From positions 62,001 to 126,000 of the forward strand of contig NZ_JARZAE010000004.1 in the NCBI RefSeq assembly GCF_029892095.1: a DNA stretch of 64,000 bases, given 5' to 3'. The notes below the pieces were generated by a model. The model did no database searches. It was not told the DNA's origin and worked only from the letters and a program-made list of their open reading frames with translations. Within the stretch, counting starts at the first letter, position 1, and every line of letters begins with the position of its first letter. Source of the stretch: Kitasatospora sp. MAP12-44. Its GTDB lineage: Bacteria; Actinomycetota; Actinomycetes; Streptomycetales; Streptomycetaceae. Below, piece after piece: positions 36,166 through 45,276 of the stretch. The position numbers and the translations under genes were made by a program.

Positions 36166-37405
36166 GCTTGAGTGCTTCCTCCGGCGTCTGCTGGTCCGTC
36201 AACGCGGACTGGATCGCGGTGTATATCCCGATGGCTGCTTTGGGCCACTTGACGCCGAGTTCGCCGGTACGGGCCCGGGCCGCTTCAACGCTGTTCACAA
36301 ACGCAGCCATCGACGGCTCCTGCTCGGCGTACTTGGAAGCCACCGCGGATCGGGAGGGCACGGTAGAGCGCTCCTTGGCCAGGGCGAGCATGTTCGTGGA
36401 GTCGTTCAGGCAGGCGAGGACCTGAGCGGCCTTCTGCTGGCGGACCTTGGAAGCGCTCTGCGGGACCGTCCACACCTCACCGCCGAGCGGTGTGACAGCG
36501 GTCTGCCCCGCCTGCGGGACCGGGATGGTGGCCACGCCCCAGTGCAGGCCCGGCGCTGCGTTCAGGGCGGAGATCTGCCAGGGACCGTTGATCATCATGG
36601 CCGTCCTGCGGGCGACGAACTGAGCGCTGACATCGGACTGGTTCCAGTTCAGCACCGACTTCGACATGGATCCGCTCTCCACCAGGTCGACCCACAACTG
36701 GAGTGCCTGCTCGGCCTGCGGGGTGTCCAACTGCGTCTCGTCCCCGCCGTTGGACCAGAGGAAGGGCAGGAACTGCCAGGTGCCCTCGAAGGTGGCGTTC
36801 GCGTCGACCGCCATGCCGTAGCGCCCCGGGCGGGTCAGCCTGGCCGCCGCCGCCTTCAGCTCCTCCCAGGTCCTCGGCACGGCGACACCGGCCTCGGAGA
36901 GCATGTCCTTGTTGTAGAAGAGGGCGATCGTGTTGACGTTGGGCGCCAGTCCGTACAGCTTTCCCTGGTACGTGCTCGCCGACAGGATGCCCTTGGCGAA
37001 GCCACTGGAGTCGATGCCGTACTGGTCCAGCGGGTTCAGCGCGCCGGTCTGGGCGATCTGCTGCAGATCGGGGTTGTCCAGCATCAACAGATCGGGCAGG
37101 GTCCGCGACGACGCCTGTTGGAGGACCTTGGGGATGAGGGACGGCCCTGGAACGCTTGTCTGCTCGACCGATACGCCGACGGTCTTGCCGCAGGTGGTGA
37201 GCAACTCGCCCCACTGGGTGTGCTCGGGTTCGTCGGTGTAGTAGTCGAGTGCGGTGATGGAGGTGACCCTGCCTGCCGCTGACCCGGCACCGGCTGCGCC
37301 ACCGGTTGGGCCACCGCACCCGGTGGCGACCAGGCCCAGGGCGACGAGTCCGGTCCCCAGTCGGGCGGCGATCCGCCGCGCCGACGGCCTGGCTGGTGAG
37401 CTCAT
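36137..37405 (-). CDS. Sugar ABC transporter substrate-binding lipoprotein
   Basis: A 422-residue extracellular solute-binding protein, family 1. The twin-Arg-containing signal ends in a lipobox VATGC with Cys30 as the lipidated residue. The mature part has the family features ALFYNKDMLSEAGVAVPRTW and AAMMINGPW-like segments (TAMMINGPWQISAL). ATG 37405 follows AAAGG. It is the first gene of a binding protein-MalF-MalG operon and lies 125 bases after LAL copy 3 on the same strand. Confidence 0.9.
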   Translation of the reverse strand: MSSPARPSARRIAARLGTGLVALGLVATGCGGPTGGAAGAGSAAGRVTSITALDYYTDEPEHTQWGELLTTCGKTVGVSVEQTSVPGPSLIPKVLQQASSRTLPDLLMLDNPDLQQIAQTGALNPLDQYGIDSSGFAKGILSASTYQGKLYGLAPNVNTIALFYNKDMLSEAGVAVPRTWEELKAAAARLTRPGRYGMAVDANATFEGTWQFLPFLWSNGGDETQLDTPQAEQALQLWVDLVESGSMSKSVLNWNQSDVSAQFVARRTAMMINGPWQISALNAAPGLHWGVATIPVPQAGQTAVTPLGGEVWTVPQSASKVRQQKAAQVLACLNDSTNMLALAKERSTVPSRSAVASKYAEQEPSMAAFVNSVEAARARTGELGVKWPKAAIGIYTAIQSALTDQQTPEEALKHAQQIATDS

Positions 37406-37530
37406 GGTGGTGCCTTTACCAAGTGTCGTGGGTGGCCGGAGTGTCGATGGCGGTGAAGAGAGGGGAACCAAGATCCCCAGGTGACTCGAACAGCGTAAAC
37501 ATGCGGGTCACGGCCAGACACCTGGGGGCG

Positions 37531-40278
37531 TCAGTTGTCCGGCAAGGCCATGACCAGGTTGGCAAGCTGAACCCGGGAGTTGAGCGACAGCTTGCGGAAG
37601 ACGGAGGTCAGGTGGGTGTTGACCGTGTGCGGGGAGACGACGAGCAGGTCGGCGGCCGACCGGTTGGTACGGCCCTCGGCGATAAGGCGCGCGACCTTCC
37701 TCTCCGAGGCGGTGAGGGCTCCCCAGCCCTGGACAGGGCGCTGCGTGGGCGCTGCCCGGTGGCTGCCGGCCCCGGCACCGGCCAGATCGCGCTGTACTCG
37801 TTCGGCTGCGGCGTGGGCGCCTGACGCGGCGAACGTGCCATGAGCGTGCGTCAGGGCGGCTACTGCCTGAGGCTTCCGACCCGCGGCCAGGAGTGCCCGT
37901 CCGAGATCGGCCTCGGCGGCGGCCCGGACCAGCGGGCGAGGGCTCGCCTTGAGCAGTGTGACGGCGCGCTCCAGCATGGCGAGATCGTTGTTCACGAGCC
38001 CGGCGGCCTGCGCCGCGATGCCCGTGGCCGTGGGCACGGCCGGGTTGCGTTCGGCGTAGGCCTGGGCCTGCGCAGCCAGGTCCTCGGCGAGCTCGCGGTC
38101 CGAGCCACGCAGGGCCATGCGTATCGCGGAATCGATCCAGTTGCGCAACAGCCGCCAGCGCATGAAGAAACCCGCCTGCTGCACCTGCCGAATCCTGTCG
38201 AGGGCAAGCCCGACGTCCCCGTCGGCCTCGGCGTGGACCGCCTCCAGGAAGCGCACTGCGGCCGTGTTGCCCGGGTTCGGTTTGGCCGCCAGTCTCTCCC
38301 GCGCTGCCGCCAGGTGCTGCCGCGCTGCTTCCGGATCGCCGCGCAGCAGGGCGATCTGTGAGCGGATCACACGGGAGTTCACCTGCTGGACGGGTACCTG
38401 GACGTCGTCCTCCAGGCGCTCCATCGTGACGAAGTCGGCGTCAGCGTCGGCGAGCTTGCCAAGCGCCAGATGGTGCTGCCCCTGTCCCCACAGCAGCATG
38501 GCCTGACGCGGCGACCCGCCACGATCCACCGCCCGCAGCAGCAGTCGTTCGCTGGACTCGAAGTCGTCCACGTGCTGGTGCGCGACGATCTCCTCGGGAA
38601 GAAAAGCGGAATCGACGGCACTGAGCGCGGCGAACCGCTCCAGCGCGACGGTGTTCTGACCCGCGTTGAGCGCGATCTCGCCCAGCCCGCACAGGGCCAG
38701 GACGTGCGCCTCCCGGTCACCGCTCGCGGTGGCGGCACGCAGCGCGGTCTCGCCGGCCTCCCGCGCCGCGACGAGATCCTCGGCGCGGGACAGCGCCAGC
38801 GCACGCAGGGCCGCCAGCCTCGCTCCGACGTCCGGGGCTGCGCCCCCGATGGCGAGGGCTGCTTCGGCCCGGCGGCGCAACTCTCCGGCGAGATCCATGG
38901 TCCACAGGGTGCCGCCCAGGGCAGCCTGCAACCGACTGAACGCCTCCAGCGGCGGTCGGCAGTCCAGCAGGCGGTCGCCGGTCGACAGCGCCTCTCGATT
39001 CCGGCCGGCCCGGGTCAGGCAGACGATCGCCTGCTCACCCACGACGAACCTCAACTGCCGTGCTGACGGCACCAGTTCCAGGGCACGCACCATCAGGTCG
39101 GCCGCGAGACCCGGCGCAACCGGCAACACGTCGTCCGCGGCTCGCCGCAGCAGCGCCACGGCTTCCTCGTCCCCGGGCAGGGCGCCCCGAAGGATGTGCG
39201 GCACCGCGTCGATCGGCTGGCGGCCCGCGGAGACCAGGTGGTTGGCAGCCTCTCGGTGCAGTGCCTTCCGGGCTGACGGCGGGATGTCGACGTAGACGGC
39301 CTGGCGCAGCAGATCATGCCGGAAGACCAGCTGATCGCCGTCATCGTCCAGGAGTCCGGCTCGCACCGCCTCCTCGAGCGCCGCGATCAACGTGGTGGAC
39401 CGTTGGCCGCAGAGCGCGGTGGCGTCGTGGAAGCCGAACCGGCGTCCCAACACCGCTCCCATCCGAAGCAGGCGCAGTGTGCTGGGCTGCAGGGACCTGA
39501 GTCTGCCGCGCACACCCACCACGAGCCCCGGGGGCACGAGTTCACCCGAGCCCTCGGCGGACCGCAGTCCGGCGAGCATCTCGACCGCCAGGAACGGATT
39601 CCCGCCGGCTCCCTCGAGCAGGTCGCGTACCCGCTCGTCAGCGGCTGCACCCAGTGTGTCGCCGGCCAGTTGGCCGACGGCCGCGCCGGACAGCGGCCCC
39701 AATGGCACGGTAACCGTCGGGAGTGTGCCCCTCGCGGCTGCGACGACCTCGTCCGCTGGACCGACGGGCTCCGGTCGCCCCGCCAGGATCCACAGAACCG
39801 GCGAGGTCCACAAGCGTGTCGGAAGCTGCTTCAGGGCAAACCGGCTGAGCGGGTCGGCCCACTGCACGTCGTCCAGGGCGATCAGCACCGGCACGCTGCC
39901 GGCTCTGGCCTCGATCGCCTCCGCTATGCGCTCCACCAGCCAGATCCGCTGATCGTGATTGCGCGCGAGATCGGCAAAGGCATCGCCGGAGAACAGCGGT
40001 TGATCGCCGTGCAGGATGCAGGCCGCCAACGACGAGAGCGGCACGATGTGATGCAGCTCGTCGGCCTTGCCGAGACCGACTGAGAAGCCCGCTGCCCTGG
40101 CCCTGGTCACGGCCTCGGCGAGCAGCGTGGTCTTGCCGATACCCGCCTCCCCCCGGATCAGGGCCAATCCCCCGCTTCCGGTGCCGGCCACCGAGGCGAT
40201 CAGCGCCTGCAGCTCTTCGAGCTCCACCTCTCGGCCACGCAGACCGCAACGGGACAGCGATCCGCCCGACCCCGCCAC
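37531..40278 (-). CDS. LuxR-family LAL-type ATPase regulator (copy 3)
   Basis: A 915-residue LAL regulator. Walker A is RGEAGIGKTTLL near 41 and Walker B VPVLIALDDVQWADP near 135. The C-terminal HTH is LTASERKVARLIAEGRTNRS .. SPHTVNTHLTSVFRKLSLNS; it diverges from copies 1 and 2, so it is not a recent duplicate. GTG start at 40278. Its position just upstream of a sugar ABC operon recalls MalT, the maltose activator of this family, and suggests sugar-dependent activation. That is inference. Confidence 0.9.
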   Translation of the reverse strand: MAGSGGSLSRCGLRGREVELEELQALIASVAGTGSGGLALIRGEAGIGKTTLLAEAVTRARAAGFSVGLGKADELHHIVPLSSLAACILHGDQPLFSGDAFADLARNHDQRIWLVERIAEAIEARAGSVPVLIALDDVQWADPLSRFALKQLPTRLWTSPVLWILAGRPEPVGPADEVVAAARGTLPTVTVPLGPLSGAAVGQLAGDTLGAAADERVRDLLEGAGGNPFLAVEMLAGLRSAEGSGELVPPGLVVGVRGRLRSLQPSTLRLLRMGAVLGRRFGFHDATALCGQRSTTLIAALEEAVRAGLLDDDGDQLVFRHDLLRQAVYVDIPPSARKALHREAANHLVSAGRQPIDAVPHILRGALPGDEEAVALLRRAADDVLPVAPGLAADLMVRALELVPSARQLRFVVGEQAIVCLTRAGRNREALSTGDRLLDCRPPLEAFSRLQAALGGTLWTMDLAGELRRRAEAALAIGGAAPDVGARLAALRALALSRAEDLVAAREAGETALRAATASGDREAHVLALCGLGEIALNAGQNTVALERFAALSAVDSAFLPEEIVAHQHVDDFESSERLLLRAVDRGGSPRQAMLLWGQGQHHLALGKLADADADFVTMERLEDDVQVPVQQVNSRVIRSQIALLRGDPEAARQHLAAARERLAAKPNPGNTAAVRFLEAVHAEADGDVGLALDRIRQVQQAGFFMRWRLLRNWIDSAIRMALRGSDRELAEDLAAQAQAYAERNPAVPTATGIAAQAAGLVNNDLAMLERAVTLLKASPRPLVRAAAEADLGRALLAAGRKPQAVAALTHAHGTFAASGAHAAAERVQRDLAGAGAGSHRAAPTQRPVQGWGALTASERKVARLIAEGRTNRSAADLLVVSPHTVNTHLTSVFRKLSLNSRVQLANLVMALPDN

Positions 40279-40428
40279 TCACGCGCCTTTCCTGCCCGCA
40301 CTCACCGGCTGAAGCCGGGCTCAGCCCACCCCGGCTGGTGGCTCCGCCCTTCAGCGTCGGCCGCCGGTGCCGGTGCCGGTGCCGGAAAGCGACGCCGACC
40401 AGGCCCGGACGACGCGCGCCGGATGTGC

Positions 40429-40446
40429 CCATTATCCAAATAATGG
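40429..40446. promoter_or_regulatory. AT-rich palindrome upstream of LAL copy 3
   Basis: CCATTAT and ATAATGG form a perfect 7-bp inverted repeat separated by CCAA. It lies about 150 bases upstream of the LAL copy 3 start and is the most AT-rich spot of the 40279-40535 gap. It is a possible operator. The gap also holds a (GGTGCC)n run at about 40366-40388; no gene is seen. Confidence 0.35.
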
Positions 40447-40535
40447 CAGCTCAGAGTGGTCCATGGGGCAAGTGACTCCGGCCACACCAGCGGCAGAAGG
40501 CTTCGGCCGGCAGAAACGGGCGTGACGCTGCTTCA

Positions 40536-40800
40536 TCAGGGTTGAGGCACGTGCGGACGACGCCAGCGACTGCGCGTCAAGGCCATGCCAAATCCGGTTC
40601 CCCGCGCAGCTGCGGCATGTAGATATGGTTCAAGTCGGTCCTCGGACACGACCCATTGGCCAACATCGTTGGCCAGGGAATGCAGGTCAGGAGCAATCCT
40701 GACCTGCATTTTGCGTTGCGCGTGATTGTATTGGCAGCGCAGGCCGAGGGCCGCGTAGGTCTGCCGCTTGGTCTCGGGTTTGGCGTCGCGCAGGACGTCG
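40536..40800 (-). pseudogene. C-terminal remnant of a serine recombinase
   Basis: The minus strand reads GAMVDVLRDAKPETKRQTYA, then ALGLRCQYNHAQRKMQVRI and a tail ending at 40536. This resembles the end of large serine recombinases (pattern KR.YAALGL...Y), with the catalytic and zinc-ribbon parts missing. The upstream boundary is fused directly to the transposase scar. It is a decayed fragment. Confidence 0.5.
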
Positions 40801-41124
40801 ACCATTGCGCCTGCCGAATACCGGCGTCGCCCAGGATGTGGTCGAAGACCGCCGGGAACTTCGCGTCCCGGTCGCGGATCCGGTAGTTGACGGTGGCTCG
40901 GCGTTCTCGAGGTCCATGACCAGGTTCCGGGCAACCTGGCCCACCCAGTGGGCGGTGGGATGCGCGGTGGTCCCCATGATGCGGACGGAGGGGGCACCGC
41001 CCGGCGCCCAGGTGGTGACGCTTCGACGGGGTGCGGGGTCGATGCCCTCGGCGTCCTTGTCGCGGTCGCTCATCGGCAGCAGCCGCAGGGCAGCGAACGC
41101 GTTGGTGACAGTCAGATATGCCAA
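40800..41124 (-). pseudogene. Internally deleted, frameshifted integrase-core transposase
   Basis: Minus-strand translation begins LAYLTVTNAFAALRLLPMSD, the classic N-terminus of an actinobacterial rve transposase. It then jumps to IDPAPRRSVTTW, skipping the HTH region, then to VRIMGTTAHPTAHWVGQ and ARNLVMDLENAE. After that a frameshift continues as VNYRIRDRDAKFPAVFDHIL. There are therefore two internal deletions and one frameshift, and the C-terminal third is lost at the junction with the recombinase fragment. Its first bases form the last codons and stop of the phosphatase gene on the same strand. Confidence 0.75.
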
Positions 41125-43901
41125 TGGTCCTCGGGTCGGTGCGACGTCGCCGGAAGTGGCCCCGAGGGTTCCCTCCCGGTCCCGTTCTCGTTCCCGTCCG
41201 GGTCGGTTACCGAAGCGGGAAGCGGCTGCTCGGCCCAGATGATCTTCCCCTGAGGAAAGTACCGCGTGCCCCAGCGCTTGGTGAGCTGGGCCACCATGAA
41301 CAGCCCGCGGCCGCCCTCGTCCATCGACGCCGCGTACTTCAGGTGCGGCGAGGTGCTGCTGCCGTCGGACACCTCGCAGATCAGGCCGCGATCACGCAGC
41401 AGCCGCAACCGCACCGGCGCCGAGCCGTAGCGGATGGCGTTGGTGACCAGTTCACTGAGTATCAGTTCCGTGCCGAACGCCAGGTCGGTCAGGTCCCACT
41501 CGTCGAGCTTCGCGGCTGTCCACGCCCGTATTTCGGCGACGGCGGCCGGATCGAACGGCACCTCCCGCTCGGCGACGTGCTCCGCACCCAGCACCCGCGT
41601 CCTCGCTATCAGCAGCGCCACATCATCCTGCGGACGGGCCGGCAGCAGGTCGTCGAGCACGGCCCGGCAGTTCTCCTCGGGCTGCCGATCCTGGTGGGAG
41701 ACGAGCGACTGGCGCAGCAGCTCCATCCCGACGTCGAAGTCCCGAGTGCGGTCCTCGATCAGCCCGTCGGTGTAGAGGACGATCTGGGTGCCTTCGGCCA
41801 GGTGAACCTGCGCCGTCTCGAACGGCATCCCGCCGGCACCCAGCGGCGGTCCGATCGGAAGCTCTGGGAAGTCGACGCTGCCGTCGGGCCTGAGCAGTGC
41901 GGGTGCGGGGTGTCCGGCCCTCGCGATGGTGCAGAGCTGGGACACCGGGTCGTAGATCGCGTACAGGCAGGTCGCTCCCGTGACGCCGGTGCCGGTGCCG
42001 CTGTCGGTCTCCTCCTGGTCGATGCGGTCCACCAGTTCGTCCAGGTGGCCGAGCAACTCGTCCGGCGGGAGGTCGAGGGCGGAGAAGTTGTGCACAGCGG
42101 TGCGCAGCCGGCCCATGGTGGCCGCGGCGTGCAGTCCGTGGCCGACGACGTCGCCCACGACCAGGGCGACCCGGCTGCCGGGCAGGGATATCACGTCGAA
42201 CCAGTCGCCGCTGACTCCGGACTGTGCGGGCAGGTAGCGGTGCGCGACGTCGAGGGCACTCTGTTCCGGGAGGGCGCGCGGCAGCAGGCTGCGCTGCAAC
42301 GTCACGGCCATGGCGTGCTCACGGGTGTAGCGGCGGGCGTTGTCGATGCTGACCGCGGCCCGCGCGACCAGTTCCTCGGCCAGCGACTTGTCCTCGTCGT
42401 CGAAGGCCTCGGGTTTCTGGGACCGCCAGAAGTTGGCGACGCCAAGGATGATGCCGCGCGCAGTCAAAGGAGTGGTGATGAGCGAGTGGACACCGTACTC
42501 GACGATCCGCCTGGTCCACTCCGGGTCCTGAGCCTGCCAGCCGCTGGCGACCGACAGGTCGGGCACCACCTGCGATCGGCCGCTGCCGAAACCCCGGGCC
42601 TGGGGAGTGGAAGGGACGAAGGCGATCAGCCTGCCGGGCGGGTAGAAGGGATGGTCTTCGCGGATCCCGTGGACCGTGACGCGGCGCAGGTCCATCCCGG
42701 TACCGGCGGGCTCGTCCCCCTGCATCACGGGGTCGGCGAGGTCGACGGTGACGAAGTCCGCGAGGCCGGGCACGGCGGCCCGCGCCAGCTCCTCAGCCGT
42801 GCGCACGACGTCAAGTGTCGTGCCGATGCCGACGCCGGCCTCGTAAAGCAGGGCGAGGCGACTGCCGGCCACCTCGGCCTTGCCGGACAGTGCGAGGAGC
42901 TCTGTCGAGTCGCGGATCGTGGCGACCGTTCCCATCGCGCCGCGGTGGCGGTCCGTCCGCCGCTGGTTCACCGCAAGCAGTCGGCCACCGCAGCGGTGCA
43001 TCTCGTCCGTCGCCACTCGGCCCGACAGGAACAGTTCCGCGGTGTCGGGGTCGAGGTCCCGCAGTTCGCCCACGTGCCGGCCCTCCGCATCAGCCGGCAG
43101 TCCCAGCAGCTCCCTCGCCTCGTCGTTCGCCAGGAGCAACCGCCCGTCCTGTCCGACGATGACCACGCCTTCCCGCACCGCGTGCAGGACGGCGTCGTGG
43201 TGCTCGTACATCCGCGTCATCTCGGCCGGACCCAGGCCCCGCGTCTGCCGCTTCAGCCGCCTGGCGACCAGAGCGGTCCCGGTCGTGGCCACCGCCAGTG
43301 CGGCGGCGCCGGCGCCGAGAATGACGGGCAGCTGCCGGTTGCCGGCCGTGTTGACGTTCTTGACCTTGAGCCCGGCCGACACCAGTCCCACGACCGACCC
43401 GTCGGGCGCCTTGACGGGAACGATTGCCTGGACCTCGTGCCCGAGCGGCCCGTACACGCTCTCCGTGTAGACGTGGCCAGCCAGCGAAGGGCCGATCGTT
43501 CCGACGAACCGCTTGCCGATCCGGTCCGGCAGGGGGTGCGTGTAGCGGATCCCGTGGGTGTCCATGACCACGATGAAGTCGACGCCGGCCGGTCCGCGCG
43601 CCGCCTCCGTCAGCGGCTGGAGTATCGCCGTCGGAGAGGGCGACTTCAGTGCCGCGAGGATGCCGGGGGAATGCGCGAACGTCTCCGCGACCGCCACCGA
43701 CCGGCTCCGGGCCTCCGCGTCACTGGCGCGCCGCGACTCGAAGGCCAGCGCCAGGATCGCCCCGAGGACGAGCAGCAGCACGACCACGACCTGCAGCGCG
43801 AAGACCTGGCCGGCGACGCTCCGGGACTTCTTCCCGAGAGGACTCTTAGCGATCGGCGACTGCTCGACTACCGTCCGAAATCGGTCGGGGGGTTCGGCCA
43901 T
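41112..43901 (-). CDS. Membrane Cache-PAS-GAF-SpoIIE phosphatase with RsbW-like kinase domain
   Basis: 929 residues. TM1 is about 33-54. An extracytoplasmic single-Cache domain follows (FIVVMDTHGIRYTHPLPDRI), then TM2 at about 190-210. A PAS domain occupies about 235-335 and a GAF domain about 345-515. The SpoIIE/PP2C phosphatase (GDWFDVISLPGSRVALVVGD .. IVLYTDGLIE) lies at about 540-755, and a C-terminal HATPase (LILSELVTNAIRYG .. GGRGLFMVAQLTKRWG) at about 770-885. Such proteins combine an anti-anti-sigma phosphatase with an anti-sigma kinase and control sigma factors by partner switching. The Cache resembles dicarboxylate-sensing CitA/DcuS. The last residues (DHWHI) lie inside the transposase scar, so the original C-terminal tail was replaced. 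Confidence 0.9.
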   Translation of the reverse strand: MAEPPDRFRTVVEQSPIAKSPLGKKSRSVAGQVFALQVVVVLLLVLGAILALAFESRRASDAEARSRSVAVAETFAHSPGILAALKSPSPTAILQPLTEAARGPAGVDFIVVMDTHGIRYTHPLPDRIGKRFVGTIGPSLAGHVYTESVYGPLGHEVQAIVPVKAPDGSVVGLVSAGLKVKNVNTAGNRQLPVILGAGAAALAVATTGTALVARRLKRQTRGLGPAEMTRMYEHHDAVLHAVREGVVIVGQDGRLLLANDEARELLGLPADAEGRHVGELRDLDPDTAELFLSGRVATDEMHRCGGRLLAVNQRRTDRHRGAMGTVATIRDSTELLALSGKAEVAGSRLALLYEAGVGIGTTLDVVRTAEELARAAVPGLADFVTVDLADPVMQGDEPAGTGMDLRRVTVHGIREDHPFYPPGRLIAFVPSTPQARGFGSGRSQVVPDLSVASGWQAQDPEWTRRIVEYGVHSLITTPLTARGIILGVANFWRSQKPEAFDDEDKSLAEELVARAAVSIDNARRYTREHAMAVTLQRSLLPRALPEQSALDVAHRYLPAQSGVSGDWFDVISLPGSRVALVVGDVVGHGLHAAATMGRLRTAVHNFSALDLPPDELLGHLDELVDRIDQEETDSGTGTGVTGATCLYAIYDPVSQLCTIARAGHPAPALLRPDGSVDFPELPIGPPLGAGGMPFETAQVHLAEGTQIVLYTDGLIEDRTRDFDVGMELLRQSLVSHQDRQPEENCRAVLDDLLPARPQDDVALLIARTRVLGAEHVAEREVPFDPAAVAEIRAWTAAKLDEWDLTDLAFGTELILSELVTNAIRYGSAPVRLRLLRDRGLICEVSDGSSTSPHLKYAASMDEGGRGLFMVAQLTKRWGTRYFPQGKIIWAEQPLPASVTDPDGNENGTGREPSGPLPATSHRPEDHWHI

Positions 43902-44001
43902 GCGTCATTTCTAACACTGCGGTCAGGGTGGCTACGAGGCCTGCGCCTGAGCATCGAGCTGCACCTTGGTCGGGAGATACACCGGTCGCGTACAGACCCC
44001 A

Positions 44002-45276
44002 TCACACCAGCAGGAGACCACCACACCGTTCCGCGCCGTCCTTCATCGCGATCAGGTTGGCCTGCACGTAGGAGATGTTGTTCCTGGAATGCCAGTCGGT
44101 CGGGTAGTAGGTGACCAGCCGTGAGCTCTGGAACCGGGCCTGGATCTCCGGCACGAAGGCACGGTACTGGTTGTCGGTGTAGTACCAGAACGAGTTCTCG
44201 TTGTAGTAGGCGACATGTGTCGGGTCCTGGTACGCGCCACGGCCGTCCGAGCTGGGCGTCAGGGTGAGGAGCATGCCGCCCGGTGCCAGCAGGCGGTACA
44301 GCTCGTTGATCAGTGGAACCTTCGCGGGCACGTGCTCCAGGAAGTCCACCGCGCGGAGCAGGCCGACCGAGTCGTCCGGGAGGTCCAGTTTCCCGGGCAG
44401 TGTCGCGACGATGTCGACGCCTTCCCCGGGGTACTGGTCCACTCCCAGGTAACCGGGCGGCTTGCGATGGGCGGCGCCGAGGTCCAGCGCGAGCAGTCCG
44501 CGCCGCTTGGTCCAGGCGAGCGCGTTGGCCTCGACGTACTTGTCGTACAGCGCCACGGTCTCGCGCTGGATGTGCGAGTTGATCTCCGTGTCGCGCTGGG
44601 TGTTGTCGGGGTGCATCCGCTGGAGGTAGAGGCAGCGGGGGATCCGGTGGAAGTCGCCCACCTGGAACAGGCGGCACATCAGGTCCTGGTCGTCCAGTAC
44701 CGTGCGCGAAGCGTCGTACCCGCCGACCTGGTGGTAGACGCCCCTGCGGAACGCGCGCACATGGTTGGGGGCGTACCAGATGTACGAGACGTTGTGCGGC
44801 GTCGGCGCCATGGAGACGGCCTGCAGAAGCCGTCGGCCGTCGACATCCACCTCCTCGTACTGCCAACCGTTCGCCTCGTTGAACCGCGTGTCGTCCCGGC
44901 CGCCGTCCTCAGTGATCTGAGCGGTGTGGCTGTAGACGAAGACGACGTCGGGAAGCTCGTCGAAGGCCCGCGCCAGTTCCGCCAGGCAGTCCTTCGCCAG
45001 CAGGTCGTCATGGTCGAGCTCCACGAGGATCTCCCCGCGAGCCAGTTCGCAAGCGCGCCGCTTGGCCGCACCAACTCCCCGGATGTCGTCCGCGATCTCC
45101 ACCCTGACACGGTCGTCGGGGTGTTCCGGACGCCATCGCGCTCCGCTGTTGAGGAGCACGATCCACTCCCAGTCGGAGTGCGTCTGCGCCTGCAGGGTCG
45201 CGAGGCAGTCATCCAGGAAGCGCGGCCGGTGGCTGGGGGTGAACACGGAGAACTTCGGCGTGCAGGGAGACGTCAT
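44002..45276 (-). CDS. Glycosyltransferase family 2 - methyltransferase fusion
   Basis: 424 residues. The N-terminal GT-A domain (about 1-235) starts FSVFTPSHRPRFLDDCLATL, has the DXD-like VELDHDDLL, and contains SRTVLDDQDLMCRLF as the acceptor/base region. The C-terminal part (about 255-400) is a class-I SAM-dependent methyltransferase: LLALDLGAAHRKP as motif I, RAVDFLEHVPAKVPLINELY and LLAPGGMLLTLTPSS. A GT-MT fusion suggests transfer and O-methylation of one sugar. The start overlaps the TPR gene stop by 4 bases. It may modify the collagen-like protein encoded upstream. Confidence 0.85.
   Translation of the reverse strand: MTSPCTPKFSVFTPSHRPRFLDDCLATLQAQTHSDWEWIVLLNSGARWRPEHPDDRVRVEIADDIRGVGAAKRRACELARGEILVELDHDDLLAKDCLAELARAFDELPDVVFVYSHTAQITEDGGRDDTRFNEANGWQYEEVDVDGRRLLQAVSMAPTPHNVSYIWYAPNHVRAFRRGVYHQVGGYDASRTVLDDQDLMCRLFQVGDFHRIPRCLYLQRMHPDNTQRDTEINSHIQRETVALYDKYVEANALAWTKRRGLLALDLGAAHRKPPGYLGVDQYPGEGVDIVATLPGKLDLPDDSVGLLRAVDFLEHVPAKVPLINELYRLLAPGGMLLTLTPSSDGRGAYQDPTHVAYYNENSFWYYTDNQYRAFVPEIQARFQSSRLVTYYPTDWHSRNNISYVQANLIAMKDGAERCGGLLLV

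Noticed and set aside
41118..44114. 998-codon plus-strand frame
   Set aside because: Mirror of the SpoIIE-type gene; composition is Arg/Gly/His-rich with no recognisable domain.
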